From NCBI RefSeq assembly GCF_000196735.1, contig NC_014551.1, forward strand, positions 2,289,001 through 2,353,000: DNA of 64,000 nucleotides, written 5' to 3'. Below the pieces are notes generated by a model that ran no database searches, was not told the DNA's origin, and was given only the letters and a program-made list of their open reading frames with translations. The translations under genes and the position numbers were made by a program. This document shows positions 9,968-20,741 of this stretch, in pieces. Numbering within the stretch: the first letter of the stretch is position 1; the number at the start of each line of letters is the position of its first letter. The DNA comes from Bacillus amyloliquefaciens DSM 7 = ATCC 23350 (GTDB lineage: Bacteria > Bacillota > Bacilli > Bacillales > Bacillaceae).

Positions 9968-9999
9968 ATGTTATCCATCCTTTTTTGTGAGATTTGTTT

Positions 10000-11196
10000 T
10001 TAGAAATGAAGCAAGTGTCCGAGTTTTTTCATTTTGGTTTGTAAATACTGCTTGTTGTGCTCACTCGCTTCCATTTGAAGCGGCACCCGATCTGAAATGC
10101 TTAGTCCGTACCCTTCAAGGCCGGCGATTTTCCGGGGGTTATTGGTTAAAAGTTTCATATGCTGAACCCCTAAATCGCGGAGAATCTGGGCGCCGATGCC
10201 ATAGTTGCGCAAGTCAGGCAGAAAGCCGAGCGCTTCGTTCGCTTCAACCGTGTCGTACCCTTGTTCCTGCAATCGATACGCTTTCAGCTTATTGATGAGA
10301 CCGATTCCTCTGCCTTCCTGACGCAAATACAATAGAACGCCGCGGCCTTCTTCGGCAATTTGCGCAAGCGCGGCATGAAGCTGAGGCCCGCAATCACAGC
10401 GGTGGGATGCAAACACATCGCCGGTCAGGCATTCTGAGTGCACTCTGACAAGAACGGGTCCGCTGTTAAACGGGACATCGCCCATGACAAAGGCGAGATG
10501 TTCTTTTCCGTCCACCTCGTTTGTATATCCGTAAACCCGGAACGTGCCGAAGTCAGTCGGCAGCGTAATGTCAACTTCTCTGTTCACAAGTGTTGTAATG
10601 TTGTAGCGGTATTCTATTAAGTCTTTTATCGTAATCATTTTCAGCTGGTGGCGTTTGGCGATCTCGGCTAACTCTGGCACTCTGGCCATTGTGCCGTCTT
10701 CATTCATAATTTCACAAATGACGCCCGCTCCTTGAGAACCGCATGCTTTTGCAAGGTCAACGGCTGCTTCCGTGTGGCCCGCCCGCTTCAGGACGCCTCC
10801 TTTTTTTGCGATTAAGGGAAAAATATGACCCGGACGCTGAAAATCGTCAGGCACAGATTCTTCGTCCAAAAGCGCCTGAATCGTAAAGGAACGTTCCTGA
10901 GCGCTGATTCCCGTTTTTGTCAGCTTGTGGTCAATGCTGACTGTAAACGCGGTCTCATGTGAGTCTGTATTATGATCGACCATTGGATGAAGATCCAGCC
11001 GGCCGGCGATGTCTTCAGAAAGCGGCGTGCAGATCAGGCCTCTCCCGTGGGTCGCCATAAAATTCACCACTTCAGGCGTAGCATGCTCAGCGAGCGCTAC
11101 GAAATCTCCTTCGTTTTCTCTGTCTTCATCATCGACAACGATGATGACTTCACCTTTTTTCAGCGCTTCTAATGCCTCTTCTATCGGATGAAACAT
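10000..11196 (-). CDS. ribA: Bifunctional DHBP synthase / GTP cyclohydrolase II
   Basis: The protein joins two starter activities of riboflavin synthesis. The N-terminal half (about residues 1-200) is 3,4-dihydroxy-2-butanone 4-phosphate synthase with [10 protein letters not shown] and GHTEAA motifs. The C-terminal half is GTP cyclohydrolase II, with the zinc ligands in [17 protein letters not shown] and the [12 protein letters not shown] motif. The 398-residue length and start [16 protein letters not shown] match the family; a 40-codon upstream extension that overlaps ribE was rejected. Gene symbol ribBA is also used. Confidence 0.97.
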   Translation of the reverse strand: MFHPIEEALEALKKGEVIIVVDDEDRENEGDFVALAEHATPEVVNFMATHGRGLICTPLSEDIAGRLDLHPMVDHNTDSHETAFTVSIDHKLTKTGISAQERSFTIQALLDEESVPDDFQRPGHIFPLIAKKGGVLKRAGHTEAAVDLAKACGSQGAGVICEIMNEDGTMARVPELAEIAKRHQLKMITIKDLIEYRYNITTLVNREVDITLPTDFGTFRVYGYTNEVDGKEHLAFVMGDVPFNSGPVLVRVHSECLTGDVFASHRCDCGPQLHAALAQIAEEGRGVLLYLRQEGRGIGLINKLKAYRLQEQGYDTVEANEALGFLPDLRNYGIGAQILRDLGVQHMKLLTNNPRKIAGLEGYGLSISDRVPLQMEASEHNKQYLQTKMKKLGHLLHF

Positions 11197-11210
11197 ATTG
11201 ATCTCCCTTT

Positions 11211-12987
<1,777 letters not shown>

Positions 12988-12989
12988 TC

Positions 12990-13026
12990 AAAAAAGCCCC
13001 GAATGTTTACACAGTTCGGGGCTTTA
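12990..13026 (-). terminator. Riboswitch-controlled terminator before ribD
   Basis: On the minus strand AAAGCCCCGAACTG pairs across a short loop with ATTCGGGGCTTT, followed by six Us. It stands between the FMN aptamer and ribD, the usual place for the expression platform that ends transcription when FMN is bound. Confidence 0.9.
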
Positions 13027-13090
13027 CCAGTTTTAATCCATAGGAAATAAGACTATACAGTATGATTATTTTTTGCATAGCTTCTCTCAT

Positions 13091-13230
13091 CCTTCTCCCA
13101 TCCAGACTTTCACTGTCGGCTTCAGCTTTTCACTGAATCCACCGTATACAGATGCATACGGGTCACGGGCTGTAAAGCGCAGGAGCGCCTTATTACCGCC
13201 GGTCGGGATTTTCACCCAGCCCCGAAGGAT
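13091..13230 (-). ncRNA. FMN riboswitch (RFN element)
   Basis: The minus strand starts ATCCTTCGGGGCTGGGTGAA and ends near GATGGGAGAAGGAT, so the 5' and 3' ends pair as P1. The conserved internal segments CCGACCGGCGGTAATA and AGCCCGTGACCC are present. The element lies in the ribD leader and represses the riboflavin operon when FMN is plentiful. All features of the Rfam RFN family that can be judged by eye are intact. Confidence 0.95.
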
Positions 13231-13260
13231 ACAATCAATATTTTTTTGTCCTTATCCGCT

Positions 13261-13288
13261 ATTATAACATCCTTTACGGGAGGCGCAA
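13261..13288 (-). promoter_or_regulatory. SigA promoter of rib operon
   Basis: TTGCGC (13283-13288) and TATAAT (13261-13266) are separated by 16 bases on the minus strand, about 30 bases before the FMN aptamer begins. Confidence 0.8.
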
Positions 13289-13309
13289 TGAATTTGCACC
13301 TAATTATTC

Positions 13310-13348
13310 AGAAAAAATAAAAAGCGCCTTTTTTCCAAAAAGGCGCCT
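13310..13348 (-). terminator. Intrinsic terminator after ypuD
   Basis: The stem AAGGCGCCTTTTT/AAAAAAGGCGCTTT on the minus strand ends in a long U tract. It stops transcription from ypuD before the rib promoter. Confidence 0.85.
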
Positions 13349-13352
13349 TCAT

Positions 13353-13697
13353 TTATTCGTTTACTTTAACGACCTTCAATAAGCCGTCAATCCGGTTCGA
13401 TTTGCTGAAATACGCTTTAATCTTATCTCCTTTTTTCACATCGGAGAGATCCTGTTTCAGCTTGTCGCCGTTAAAAATGATTTTTGTGCCGTTTGCTGCC
13501 GTACCGTGGTATTCATTTCCTTCTATTTTCGTAATTTTATATGTTTTCACTGTATATTCTTCTTTTTCCTGAGACAGGGTTTGTCCGATCGCAGTAGGCA
13601 CGTCTTTCAGTTCAATATCGTTTATGACCATAAAACCGCCCGCCAATAACAGCAGCAGTACAAGTAAAATGGCTGCTTTTGTTTTAATTCTTTCCAT
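13353..13697 (-). CDS. ypuD: YpuD-like exported or membrane-anchored protein
   Basis: The 114-residue protein starts MERIKTKAAILLVLLLLLAGG, a signal sequence or single membrane anchor, then has a small extracytoplasmic domain. That part (residues 47-114) looks like an OB-type or YxeA-like beta fold, with KITKIEGNEYHGTAANGTKI and GDKIKAYFSK. Function is unknown. The ATG at 13695-13697 follows GGAGGT; a 42-codon upstream extension has no start signal. The position between sipS and the rib operon fits ypuD of B. subtilis, on which the name is based. Confidence 0.78.
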   Translation of the reverse strand: MERIKTKAAILLVLLLLLAGGFMVINDIELKDVPTAIGQTLSQEKEEYTVKTYKITKIEGNEYHGTAANGTKIIFNGDKLKQDLSDVKKGDKIKAYFSKSNRIDGLLKVVKVNE

Positions 13698-13902
13698 TTT
13701 TCTACCTCCAGCCCGTATCAATCTATTCATTACTATGTCATATTCCTTTTTTTCATGAATAGAAAACCGTTCTTCCCTGCGTGAGTTATTCATATAACGA
13801 TTCATAAAGGGAAGATGTTTCATGTATCTGTAAAACTTTCTATCTATTAAATAGATATACGAATTTATGTTCTGTTTTTGTGGGTGGAAAGATAAATTTA
13901 TA

Positions 13903-13935
13903 TAAAAAAAGCAGTTTTCTCTAAAGAAAACTGCT
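13903..13935 (-). terminator. Intrinsic terminator after sipS
   Basis: The stem AGCAGTTTTCT-ttag-AGAAAACTGCT is perfect and is followed by seven Us on the minus strand. Confidence 0.9.
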
Positions 13936-13943
13936 CGTACGGT

Positions 13944-14501
13944 TTATTTCGTCTTGCGAATTTCATTAAACGGGAAGAAGACGAATTTTGATGTTCCCGC
14001 TATTTGTTTTTTCGTAAAAAGACCGAGGCCGTTGCGGCTGTCCATAGAGTTTCTGCGGTTATCACCCATGACGAAATATTTGTCGTCCGGCACTTTCACC
14101 GGGCCGAAGTCATCCGTCAGCGTGTAGCCGTCCTGCTTCGCTTTTTTCTTGTTTGCCGCTAAATACGGTTCGGACACTTTTTTGCCGTTGATGTACAGCT
14201 GATCGTTTTTCATTTGCACCGTGTCGCCGGGAAGTCCGATAATCCGTTTGACATAGTGCTCGTTTTCTCCGTTCAAAACGACGATCTGGCCGCGTTTGAA
14301 GTCGCTTATGTATTTGACCGTCATATTGACAAAGATTCTCTCACGGTCATGCAGAGTCGGTTCCATTGATTCCCCGTCAACGACATAAGGAGCAAATAAA
14401 AAGTTGCGGATGAGCACTGCCAGAACGACAGCGATGATAATGGCTTTCGCCCAATCAAGTACGGCGCTTTTTTTAGAAGTTTTTTCTTTTTCTGATTTCA
14501 A
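13944..14501 (-). CDS. sipS: Type I signal peptidase SipS
   Basis: SipS cleaves signal peptides from secreted proteins on the outer face of the membrane. The 185 residues have one N-terminal membrane anchor (about 18-36), the catalytic serine in GESMEPT (S45) and the general-base lysine in YVKRIIGLPGD (K85), plus the GDNRRNSMDSR box. The start was set at a TTG (14499-14501) because GGGAGG lies eight bases before it and the B. subtilis gene also uses TTG; an ATG five codons upstream overlaps this ribosome binding site. Confidence 0.95.
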   Translation of the reverse strand: MKSEKEKTSKKSAVLDWAKAIIIAVVLAVLIRNFLFAPYVVDGESMEPTLHDRERIFVNMTVKYISDFKRGQIVVLNGENEHYVKRIIGLPGDTVQMKNDQLYINGKKVSEPYLAANKKKAKQDGYTLTDDFGPVKVPDDKYFVMGDNRRNSMDSRNGLGLFTKKQIAGTSKFVFFPFNEIRKTK

Positions 14502-14596
14502 GTGATTTCCTCCCATTAGCCATGGTTGTTTTTATTTTACCATGAATCCCTGCACAGAGGGCAAATAAGCCCCGCACCTCATCCATTTTTTTCATT

Positions 14597-15088
14597 TCAC
14601 AAGCCGGATCTGCTGATTTTACGGTATTTCACGAAGCTTCCGATCCGCCAAATGCACAAATACACAAAAGCAAGCTCCATTGTTAAAACGGCAAATTCCG
14701 CCGCGTCAATGTTTTTGAAATATTGACTGAGCACGATACGGATCGCAATAATCGCGATAATGACATATTTAAAGTTTTTATTCCGTTTGGAGTAGACAAA
14801 GCCGTCTTCCCGGATTTCATATGCGGTTTGCGACAGCATAATGACGCCAAATACCGCGCCTAACAGTCCGGCGATGGCGAGCTCCCAAACAGCGGGAAGA
14901 TGAAACGGCTTTCCCGGAATATGCATGAGCTGGCTGATGCTGAACGAAAAAATGACGGCGATAATCACAAGCGGGAGAATGATGCCGAAGCCGCCGCCTT
15001 TAATCGGCCTGTTTCCCTTTTTCATTCTGAACCAAAAAATAAGTGCAATAATAATAATGACAAATAAAACGGTTGCCAATTGAACCAA
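14597..15088 (-). CDS. CcdC-like membrane protein (DUF1453)
   Basis: The 163-residue protein has at least four membrane segments (about 4-20, 35-52, 68-86, 105-150). The arrangement, with RMKKGNRPIKGGG after the first segment and AYEIREDGFVYSKRNKNFKYV in the middle, resembles CcdC proteins of the DUF1453 family. CcdC of B. subtilis is encoded with ccdA and has no proven role. The gene starts with TTG after AGAGGT. It stands alone between sipS and ppiB, where I do not recall a B. subtilis counterpart. A role in secretion or redox work is only a guess. Confidence 0.65.
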   Translation of the reverse strand: MVQLATVLFVIIIIALIFWFRMKKGNRPIKGGGFGIILPLVIIAVIFSFSISQLMHIPGKPFHLPAVWELAIAGLLGAVFGVIMLSQTAYEIREDGFVYSKRNKNFKYVIIAIIAIRIVLSQYFKNIDAAEFAVLTMELAFVYLCIWRIGSFVKYRKISRSGL

Positions 15089-15201
15089 CGTTTTTACCTC
15101 TTTTCATTGTTGTAATCGGTCTTTTACACTATACCAGAGTGACCGCTATAGTTCATATATGTATTTTTTCATGATTTACACATGAGAATTTTCATATACA
15201 T

Positions 15202-15230
15202 AAAAAAACCCGCCTGAAAAGGCGGGTTTT
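15202..15230 (-). terminator. Intrinsic terminator after ppiB
   Basis: AAAACCCGCC-ttttca-GGCGGGTTTTTTT on the minus strand. Confidence 0.9.
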
Positions 15231-15236
15231 CCGTCA

Positions 15237-15668
15237 TTAACCTTCTACACGGACTTCTTTCATTTTGTCTCCGTTAGACATGTTTTTCGCGTGCTCTAAA
15301 CCGCTTGTCACTTTTCCGAATACAGTGTGAACGCCGTTTAAATGCGGCTGCGGCTCATGTACGATGAAGAATTGGCTTGAACCCGTGTCTTTACCGGCAT
15401 GCGCCATTGATAAAGAACCGGCTTCGTGCTTATGCGGGTTGCCTTCTGTTTCACATTTGATCGTTTTTCCGCTTCCGCCCATGCCTGTCCCAGTCGGATC
15501 TCCGCCTTGGCTGACAAAGCCCGGAATCACGCGGTGGAAAATAACGCCGTCATAAAAGCCCGTATTCGCCAGGTTTTCAAAGTTAGCGACTGTATTAGGC
15601 GCTTCATTCGGGTAAAGTTCAAATTCGATTCTGCTGCCGTTTTCCATTTCGATGTAACCAGTTTTCAT
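15237..15668 (-). CDS. ppiB: Peptidyl-prolyl cis-trans isomerase PpiB (cyclophilin)
   Basis: PpiB is the cytoplasmic cyclophilin that speeds rotation of proline peptide bonds during folding. The 143 residues contain the catalytic core [19 protein letters not shown] and [24 protein letters not shown] motifs. The chosen start is the ATG at 15666-15668 ([11 protein letters not shown]), the usual N-terminus of Bacillus PpiB; GTAGGA lies eight bases upstream. An in-frame ORF of 19 more residues exists but is unlikely. It is transcribed alone, from an extended -10 promoter about 125 bases upstream. Confidence 0.95.
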   Translation of the reverse strand: MKTGYIEMENGSRIEFELYPNEAPNTVANFENLANTGFYDGVIFHRVIPGFVSQGGDPTGTGMGGSGKTIKCETEGNPHKHEAGSLSMAHAGKDTGSSQFFIVHEPQPHLNGVHTVFGKVTSGLEHAKNMSNGDKMKEVRVEG

Positions 15669-15792
15669 TCTCATTCCTACTTCCATATGTTTTTTGTCAA
15701 AGCCTTCTTCCACATGAATTTTCAATTGTAAGCCGGCTTTCTTTTTGATATTCTTTTGAAGGAAGATGCGTCTGCTCTTCTTTTCGCGGCTT

Positions 15793-15798
15793 ATTATA
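15793..15798 (-). promoter_or_regulatory. Extended -10 promoter for ppiB
   Basis: TGGTATAAT on the minus strand has the TGn extension; the -35 region is weak. Confidence 0.5.
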
Positions 15799-15847
15799 CC
15801 ATACCTTCAGCCGGAAAACGAATCTCCCAGCTTCCAAAGAAAGAAAA

Positions 15848-15874
15848 TGAAACCAGAACAGCTTCACAGCCGTC
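15848..15874 (+). promoter_or_regulatory. ECF sigma promoter of ypuA (SigM type)
   Basis: TGAAAC (15848-15853), 17 bases, CGTC (15871-15874) is an exact match to the ECF consensus used by SigM, SigW and SigX. ypuA is listed in the SigM regulon of B. subtilis, as I recall. The start codon lies 80 bases downstream. Confidence 0.75.
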
Positions 15875-15953
15875 TATGTAACGGAACTGCTTCACGCAGG
15901 GCCTCACAAACCGCTTCAAAACGGCATTTGTGAAAAGAAGGAGGTTAACCGCT

Positions 15954-16853
15954 TTGAAAAAAATGTGGATTGGATTGCTGGCGGCGGCCGTTGTATTGTG
16001 CACAATACCGAAGATCAGCCTGGCCGATGCCGCAGTCGGAGATGTCATCGTCACACTGGGAGCAGATCTGTCAAACGCAGACCGTCAAAAAGTGCTTGAC
16101 GAATTAAATGTTCCTGACAACGCGACAAAAGTGACGGTCACTAATAAAGAAGAACATGAATATCTGGGAAAATATATATCGAATGCCCAAATCGGCACAA
16201 GAGCCATTTCTTCATCATCCATCACGGTGGAAAAGAAAGGGTCCGGGCTTGACGTCCAAACCCATAACATCGATTCCATTACGGATGAAATGTACTTAAA
16301 CGCCCTGATGACAGCAGGCGTGAAAGATGCGAAAGTATACGTAACGGCGCCGTTTGAAGTATCAGGAACCGCTGCATTAACAGGGGTCATTAAGGCATAT
16401 GAAGTTTCATCAGACAAAGCGATTTCAGAAGATGTAAAACAAGTCGCCAACCAAGAGCTTGTCACAACATCAAAACTCGGAGATAAAATCGGAGATAAAA
16501 ACGCCTCCGCGCTTATCGCAAACATTAAAGACGATTTCGCGAAAAACGGTGTGCCCGATACAAAAGAAGGAATCGAGAAAAAAGTCGATGATGCGGCATC
16601 AAACCTTAACATTACACTGACTGACGCTCAAAAAGACCAGCTTGTTTCATTGTTTAATAAAATGAAAAATGCCAAGATTGATTGGGGCCAAGTCGGCAAT
16701 CAGCTTGATAAGGCTAAAGACAAAATCACAAAGTTCATTCAATCCGACGAAGGCAAAAGCTTTATTCAAAAAGTCATTGATTTCTTCGCGTCGATTTGGA
16801 ATGCGATCGTGTCTGTATTTACAGGAGACAGCGGATCAAGTTCTAACAGCTAA
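15954..16853 (+). CDS. ypuA: YpuA, exported DUF1002 protein
   Basis: The 299-residue protein has a signal peptide ending near SLADA (residue 26) and a DUF1002 body with repeated helical segments. Short hydrophobic stretches occur near the C-terminus (FFASIWNAIVSVFTG). The role is unknown; envelope-stress control is suggested by the ECF promoter upstream. The start is a TTG (15954-15956) eight bases after AAGGAGG; the ATG three codons later is too far from that site. A serine/glycine-rich tail (GDSGSSSNS) follows the part I recognise from B. subtilis. Confidence 0.88.
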   Translation: MKKMWIGLLAAAVVLCTIPKISLADAAVGDVIVTLGADLSNADRQKVLDELNVPDNATKVTVTNKEEHEYLGKYISNAQIGTRAISSSSITVEKKGSGLDVQTHNIDSITDEMYLNALMTAGVKDAKVYVTAPFEVSGTAALTGVIKAYEVSSDKAISEDVKQVANQELVTTSKLGDKIGDKNASALIANIKDDFAKNGVPDTKEGIEKKVDDAASNLNITLTDAQKDQLVSLFNKMKNAKIDWGQVGNQLDKAKDKITKFIQSDEGKSFIQKVIDFFASIWNAIVSVFTGDSGSSSNS

Positions 16854-16854
16854 A

Positions 16855-16898
16855 ACAAAAAAGAGACCGGGACTGTATCGTCCCGGTCTCTTTTTTTG
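16855..16898. terminator. Bidirectional terminator ypuA/lysA
   Basis: AAAAGAGACCGGGAC-tgtatc-GTCCCGGTCTCTTTTTTT lies between the convergent ypuA and lysA genes, with A and T tracts on both sides. Confidence 0.92.
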
Positions 16899-16899
16899 T

Positions 16900-18219
16900 T
16901 TATTGTTTGACTCCCGTCTTAAACGGCAGATCCAGCTTGACAATGTCTTCATAGGTTTCTCTTTTAATGACAAGATGCGCTTCGCCGTCTTCCACAAATA
17001 CAACCGCGGGACGCGGAATGCGGTTATAGTTGTTAGCCATGCTGTATCCGTATGCCCCCGTGCAGAAAACGGCGAGCAGATCGCCTTCTTTCACTTCCGG
17101 AAGGTCTATATCCCAGATGAGCATATCTCCGCTTTCACAGCACTTACCCGCGATGGATACCGTTGTGTCATGGTGTTCTGAGATTCTGTTTGCCGATACG
17201 GCTTCATATTTCGCCTGATAAAGCGCAGGACGGATATTGTCGCTCATGCCTCCGTCAACGGCTGCATATTTACGGGTGCCGGGCACTTCTTTTTGCGAAC
17301 CGATGGTATAAAGCGTCGTTCCGGCGTCTCCGACGAGCGAACGTCCCGGTTCAATCCAAATTTCCGGAATGTCAAAAGCGTACAGTTCTGCGTTTTCTTT
17401 TACCGCTTCAATAATTTTTTCCACGTAGACGGCGGGATGAAGAGGTTCATCCTCTTCTGTGTAGCGGATGCCGAAGCCTCCTCCTAAATTCAGCACTTCA
17501 GAGACAAAGCCGAATGATTCTCTCCATTCATTCAGTTTTGCAAAGATTTTTTCCGCGGCCAGGACAAAGCCCGCCGTATCAAAAATTTGCGATCCGATAT
17601 GGCAGTGAACGCCGAGAAGACGGATATGGTCTGACTGTAATACTTGCTCAATCGCCTTTTCTATTTGCCCGTTATGCAGATCAAAACCGAATTTGGAATC
17701 TTCCTGCCCCGTCGTAATATAATCATGCGTGTGCGCCTCTACCCCCGGGGTGATCCGCAGAAGCACATCCATGGCGCGCCCTGATTTGCGGCACAGTTCC
17801 GCAAGTAAGGATATTTCATGAAAATTATCAACGACGATGCAGCCGATTTGATGATCGAGCGCCATTTGCAATTCTTCCCTGCTTTTGTTATTGCCGTGAA
17901 AATGTATCCGGTCAGCCGGAAAACCGGCCGAAACCGCCGTAAACAGCTCTCCGCCGGACACAACGTCCAATGAAAGCCCCTCCTGCTCAGCGAGCTGTAT
18001 CATTGCAACGGAAGAAAATGCCTTGCTCGCGTATGCGACCTGCGCTTTTAAATCCGCGTCAATGAATGCCTGTTTAAAGCTTTTAGCGCGCTCACGTATT
18101 AAAGCCACGTCATAAACATAAAGAGGCGTGCCGTAATGCTCCACTAAATACAGCGCATCCACACCTCCGATTTCCAGATGACCTAGTTTGTTTTGTCTGC
18201 TTGTGCCATGTAAGAACAA
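16900..18219 (-). CDS. lysA: Diaminopimelate decarboxylase
   Basis: LysA removes carbon dioxide from meso-diaminopimelate to make L-lysine, the last step of the pathway. The 439-residue fold-type III PLP enzyme shows the PLP-binding lysine in VAYASKAFSS (K66), the phosphate-binding GGGFGIRY, and the active-site cysteine in CESGD near the C-terminal barrel. It lies downstream of spoVAF, as in B. subtilis, but a terminator separates them, so its own promoter is likely. Confidence 0.97.
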   Translation of the reverse strand: MFLHGTSRQNKLGHLEIGGVDALYLVEHYGTPLYVYDVALIRERAKSFKQAFIDADLKAQVAYASKAFSSVAMIQLAEQEGLSLDVVSGGELFTAVSAGFPADRIHFHGNNKSREELQMALDHQIGCIVVDNFHEISLLAELCRKSGRAMDVLLRITPGVEAHTHDYITTGQEDSKFGFDLHNGQIEKAIEQVLQSDHIRLLGVHCHIGSQIFDTAGFVLAAEKIFAKLNEWRESFGFVSEVLNLGGGFGIRYTEEDEPLHPAVYVEKIIEAVKENAELYAFDIPEIWIEPGRSLVGDAGTTLYTIGSQKEVPGTRKYAAVDGGMSDNIRPALYQAKYEAVSANRISEHHDTTVSIAGKCCESGDMLIWDIDLPEVKEGDLLAVFCTGAYGYSMANNYNRIPRPAVVFVEDGEAHLVIKRETYEDIVKLDLPFKTGVKQ

Positions 18220-18253
18220 TGCTCATTCCCTCTTTCTGATCCGCATATGGGTG

Positions 18254-18282
18254 AAAAGGACAGCTTTTGTTGAGCTGTCCTT
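18254..18282 (-). terminator. Intrinsic terminator after spoVAF
   Basis: AAGGACAGCT-caacaaa-AGCTGTCCTTTT on the minus strand; it ends the spoVA operon before lysA. A second, shorter inverted repeat (TTATAC/GTATAA) adjoins it at about 18281-18300. Confidence 0.75.
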
Positions 18283-18343
18283 ATACAGGTCCCGTATAAG
18301 TTAAGACATACAATATCATAATCTTCTGTCGGTTTCAATGCGA

Positions 18344-19825
18344 TTATGAACCGCTTGGCTGTCTTTGACGGTCTTTCGGGTGAACAATGCTCGGTCTGAC
18401 TTTTGCTCCCGGCACTGTCGTCCGGACGAGCACCTGCCACAGCGCCTTGCCGTTAAATGGTAAAAACGGCCATAAATACGGCGTATGAAATGAGCGGATA
18501 CTCGCCATTACGATCAGCAGCAATGTAAAGCCGATAACAAAGCCTTTCACTTTGAAAATGGCCACGAGAATCATTAAGATGAGACGCATCATTTTATTGG
18601 CGAGGCTGAGTTCATAGCTCGGCGTTGTGAATGATCCGATGGCGGCGATCGATACGTACAAAATCACTTCGGCTGAAAACAGCCCCACCGCTATGGCGAT
18701 TTGTCCGATCAGCACCGCCGCAATCAGCCCCATGGCGGTCGATAAAGCGGTCGGCGTATGGATCGCGGCCATCCTGAGAAACTCAATGCCCAGATCGGCC
18801 AAAAAGATTTGCAGAATGATCGGGATATGCGTATTTTTATTTAAGCCGATAAAATCCAATCTTTCTGGCAGAAGAGACGGTTCGAGAACAAACAGGAACC
18901 AAATCGGAAGCAGGACAGTTGAAGCAATAATACCAAAAAACCTGATCCATCTTAAAAATGTCCCGACAGAAGGAGCCTGCCTGTATTCTTCCGCATGCTG
19001 AACGTGGTGAAAAATCGTTGTGGGCGTTATGATAACGCTCGGTGACGTATCGACGACGATAATGACGTGACCTTCCAAAATATGATTGGCGGCCACATCC
19101 GGGCGTTCTGTGTATCTGACCATAGGAAACGGGTTGTAGCCCTGCTTGACGATAAATTCTTCCACCGTTTTATCAGCCATCGTCAGCCCGTCAATGTCAA
19201 TCGCATTCACTTCGTTTTCGACGATGCTGACAAGATCAGGGTCCGCGATGTCCTCTATATACACAATGGCCAGATCGGTCTTAGAGCGCTCACCGACTTT
19301 CGTAATTTTGACGCGGAGCCTTTCGTCTCTGATTCTTCTTCTGATCAACGCTGTATTAATGACGATACTTTCTATAAAACCGTCTCTTGCCCCGCGCACG
19401 ACCTTTTCTGTATCCGGTTCTTCGGGCGTGCGTCCGGGATAATTCCTGACGTCGACGACGAAAGCGAAGCCGGCGTCTTCAACGATAACGGCGACAAGTC
19501 CGGAAAGCACTTGATCCGTTGCTTCGTCGAGTGTTTTCACTTTTTGGACCTGCTGATTGACGAGCCTGTTTTCAACGACATCAATCGCTTCATCCGCGTT
19601 CTCGTCATAATTATTGACATCGACGAGCTGCTCTATTAAATGAATGATAAACAAAGTATCGGTTAACCCGTTGACAAAGTAAATCTGGACTTCCCGGTCT
19701 AAAACTTGAACTTTGCGGACGCCGACATCATAGCTCGTCCCCATACCGACACGGTCTTTAAAAAATTGTTCATTTTTTCTAGGATCCCGGTATACTTTTA
19801 TCATGTTTTCCGGTTTTTCCGGCAT
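18344..19825 (-). CDS. spoVAF: Stage V sporulation protein AF (GerA-A-like)
   Basis: SpoVAF is a spore inner-membrane protein related to the A subunits of GerA-type germinant receptors; it aids release of dipicolinate and other small molecules in germination. The 493 residues have a soluble N-terminal half with [13 protein letters not shown] and a C-terminal half with about five membrane segments. The start [14 protein letters not shown] follows AAAGGAGCG and overlaps the end of spoVAEA by 47 bases. It is the last gene of the spoVA operon here. Confidence 0.94.
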   Translation of the reverse strand: MPEKPENMIKVYRDPRKNEQFFKDRVGMGTSYDVGVRKVQVLDREVQIYFVNGLTDTLFIIHLIEQLVDVNNYDENADEAIDVVENRLVNQQVQKVKTLDEATDQVLSGLVAVIVEDAGFAFVVDVRNYPGRTPEEPDTEKVVRGARDGFIESIVINTALIRRRIRDERLRVKITKVGERSKTDLAIVYIEDIADPDLVSIVENEVNAIDIDGLTMADKTVEEFIVKQGYNPFPMVRYTERPDVAANHILEGHVIIVVDTSPSVIITPTTIFHHVQHAEEYRQAPSVGTFLRWIRFFGIIASTVLLPIWFLFVLEPSLLPERLDFIGLNKNTHIPIILQIFLADLGIEFLRMAAIHTPTALSTAMGLIAAVLIGQIAIAVGLFSAEVILYVSIAAIGSFTTPSYELSLANKMMRLILMILVAIFKVKGFVIGFTLLLIVMASIRSFHTPYLWPFLPFNGKALWQVLVRTTVPGAKVRPSIVHPKDRQRQPSGS

Positions 19826-20384
19826 GATATTCGCTCCTTTCTAAAATGAATTCGACAGCCTTCATCGTAATCGGCGAGCCTTTGGATATATCATCTTTTC
19901 TTCCCATCTTTCCTATGTCGCCGATGCCTACAATGAGGGGAACGTCCAGTTTGTCAAGACAATACACCGTGTCTCCGTTCATTCTGTGCTCGTCCATTTC
20001 TCTCATTCCGATTTTGTCGACGCCAAACTCCGTCACTTCTCCATCACGGTCAATGGAGACATCTACTTTCGTCCATTCAGCCTGATGGGTTTTAGAAGCG
20101 ACCGCAATCACTCCCAGCACTTCAATGTCTTGATGTGAGGCGACATATTTCAGCGCCGTTTCGCCCGGTCCTTCACCTTGCAGGCCCGAATCGTCAAACA
20201 TGACAAACACCGGGTCATTCGGCGCGGTTTTAATCAGCTGAACAAGTTCCGGACCGCTTCTGGTTGAAGGATTGCCCTTTGATTGGGAAATACACCGTCC
20301 GCCTGTTTTTTCCGCGGCATATTCAATCGTTTTGGCGGCGTATACGTCCCCGTCTGTCACAAGGATGACTTTCCGTTTCGTCAT
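19779..20384 (-). CDS. spoVAEA: Stage V sporulation protein AEA
   Basis: This 201-residue soluble protein belongs to the spoVA operon that moves dipicolinic acid into the forespore and out again on germination. It starts [20 protein letters not shown] and includes the motif [12 protein letters not shown]; it has no membrane segment. It is less critical for DPA uptake than the membrane SpoVA proteins. It follows spoVAEB by six bases and overlaps spoVAF by 47 bases, an unusually long overlap that appears real because both reading frames are conserved. Confidence 0.93.
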   Translation of the reverse strand: MTKRKVILVTDGDVYAAKTIEYAAEKTGGRCISQSKGNPSTRSGPELVQLIKTAPNDPVFVMFDDSGLQGEGPGETALKYVASHQDIEVLGVIAVASKTHQAEWTKVDVSIDRDGEVTEFGVDKIGMREMDEHRMNGDTVYCLDKLDVPLIVGIGDIGKMGRKDDISKGSPITMKAVEFILERSEYHAGKTGKHDKSIPGS

Positions 20385-20390
20385 CAGACA

Positions 20391-20741
20391 TTATCCTTTC
20401 GGTTTAAAAATAACAGCCACAAGAAATGCGAATAAAATCGCTGAAGATATGCCGGCGGAGGTAAGTTCAAAAATCCCCATGCCGATCCCGATAAATCCAT
20501 GCTCGTGAGCTTGATGCATGGCGCCGTGCAATAAGCTGTGTCCGAAGCTGACGATGGGAACCGTCGCGCCCGCGCCTGCGAACTCGATAAATTTGTCATA
20601 AATGCCGAACCCGTCTAATAAGGTGCCGATGACCACAAAAGTTGTCATCACATGGGCGGGTGTCAGTTTAAAAATGTCCAGCAGCAGCTGACCGATAATA
20701 CAAATGATTCCTCCGCAAACAAAAGCCAACAGATATTCCAT
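20391..20741 (-). CDS. spoVAEB: Stage V sporulation protein AEB
   Basis: SpoVAEB is a 116-residue membrane protein of the DPA channel, similar in its core to SpoVAC: both share the [24 protein letters not shown] type motif. Three to four hydrophobic segments are seen. It abuts the stop codon of spoVAD without spacing. In B. subtilis it is required for DPA uptake into the developing spore. Confidence 0.95.
   Translation of the reverse strand: MEYLLAFVCGGIICIIGQLLLDIFKLTPAHVMTTFVVIGTLLDGFGIYDKFIEFAGAGATVPIVSFGHSLLHGAMHQAHEHGFIGIGMGIFELTSAGISSAILFAFLVAVIFKPKG

Noticed and set aside
16085..16612. 175-codon minus-strand ORF opposite ypuA
   Set aside because: Antisense shadow of a conserved gene; composition mirrors ypuA codons and no start signal is present.
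18279..18301. Palindrome CTTATACAGG/CCCGTATAAG as an operator for lysA
   Set aside because: Short, next to a terminator and not similar to a known operator; could be chance.
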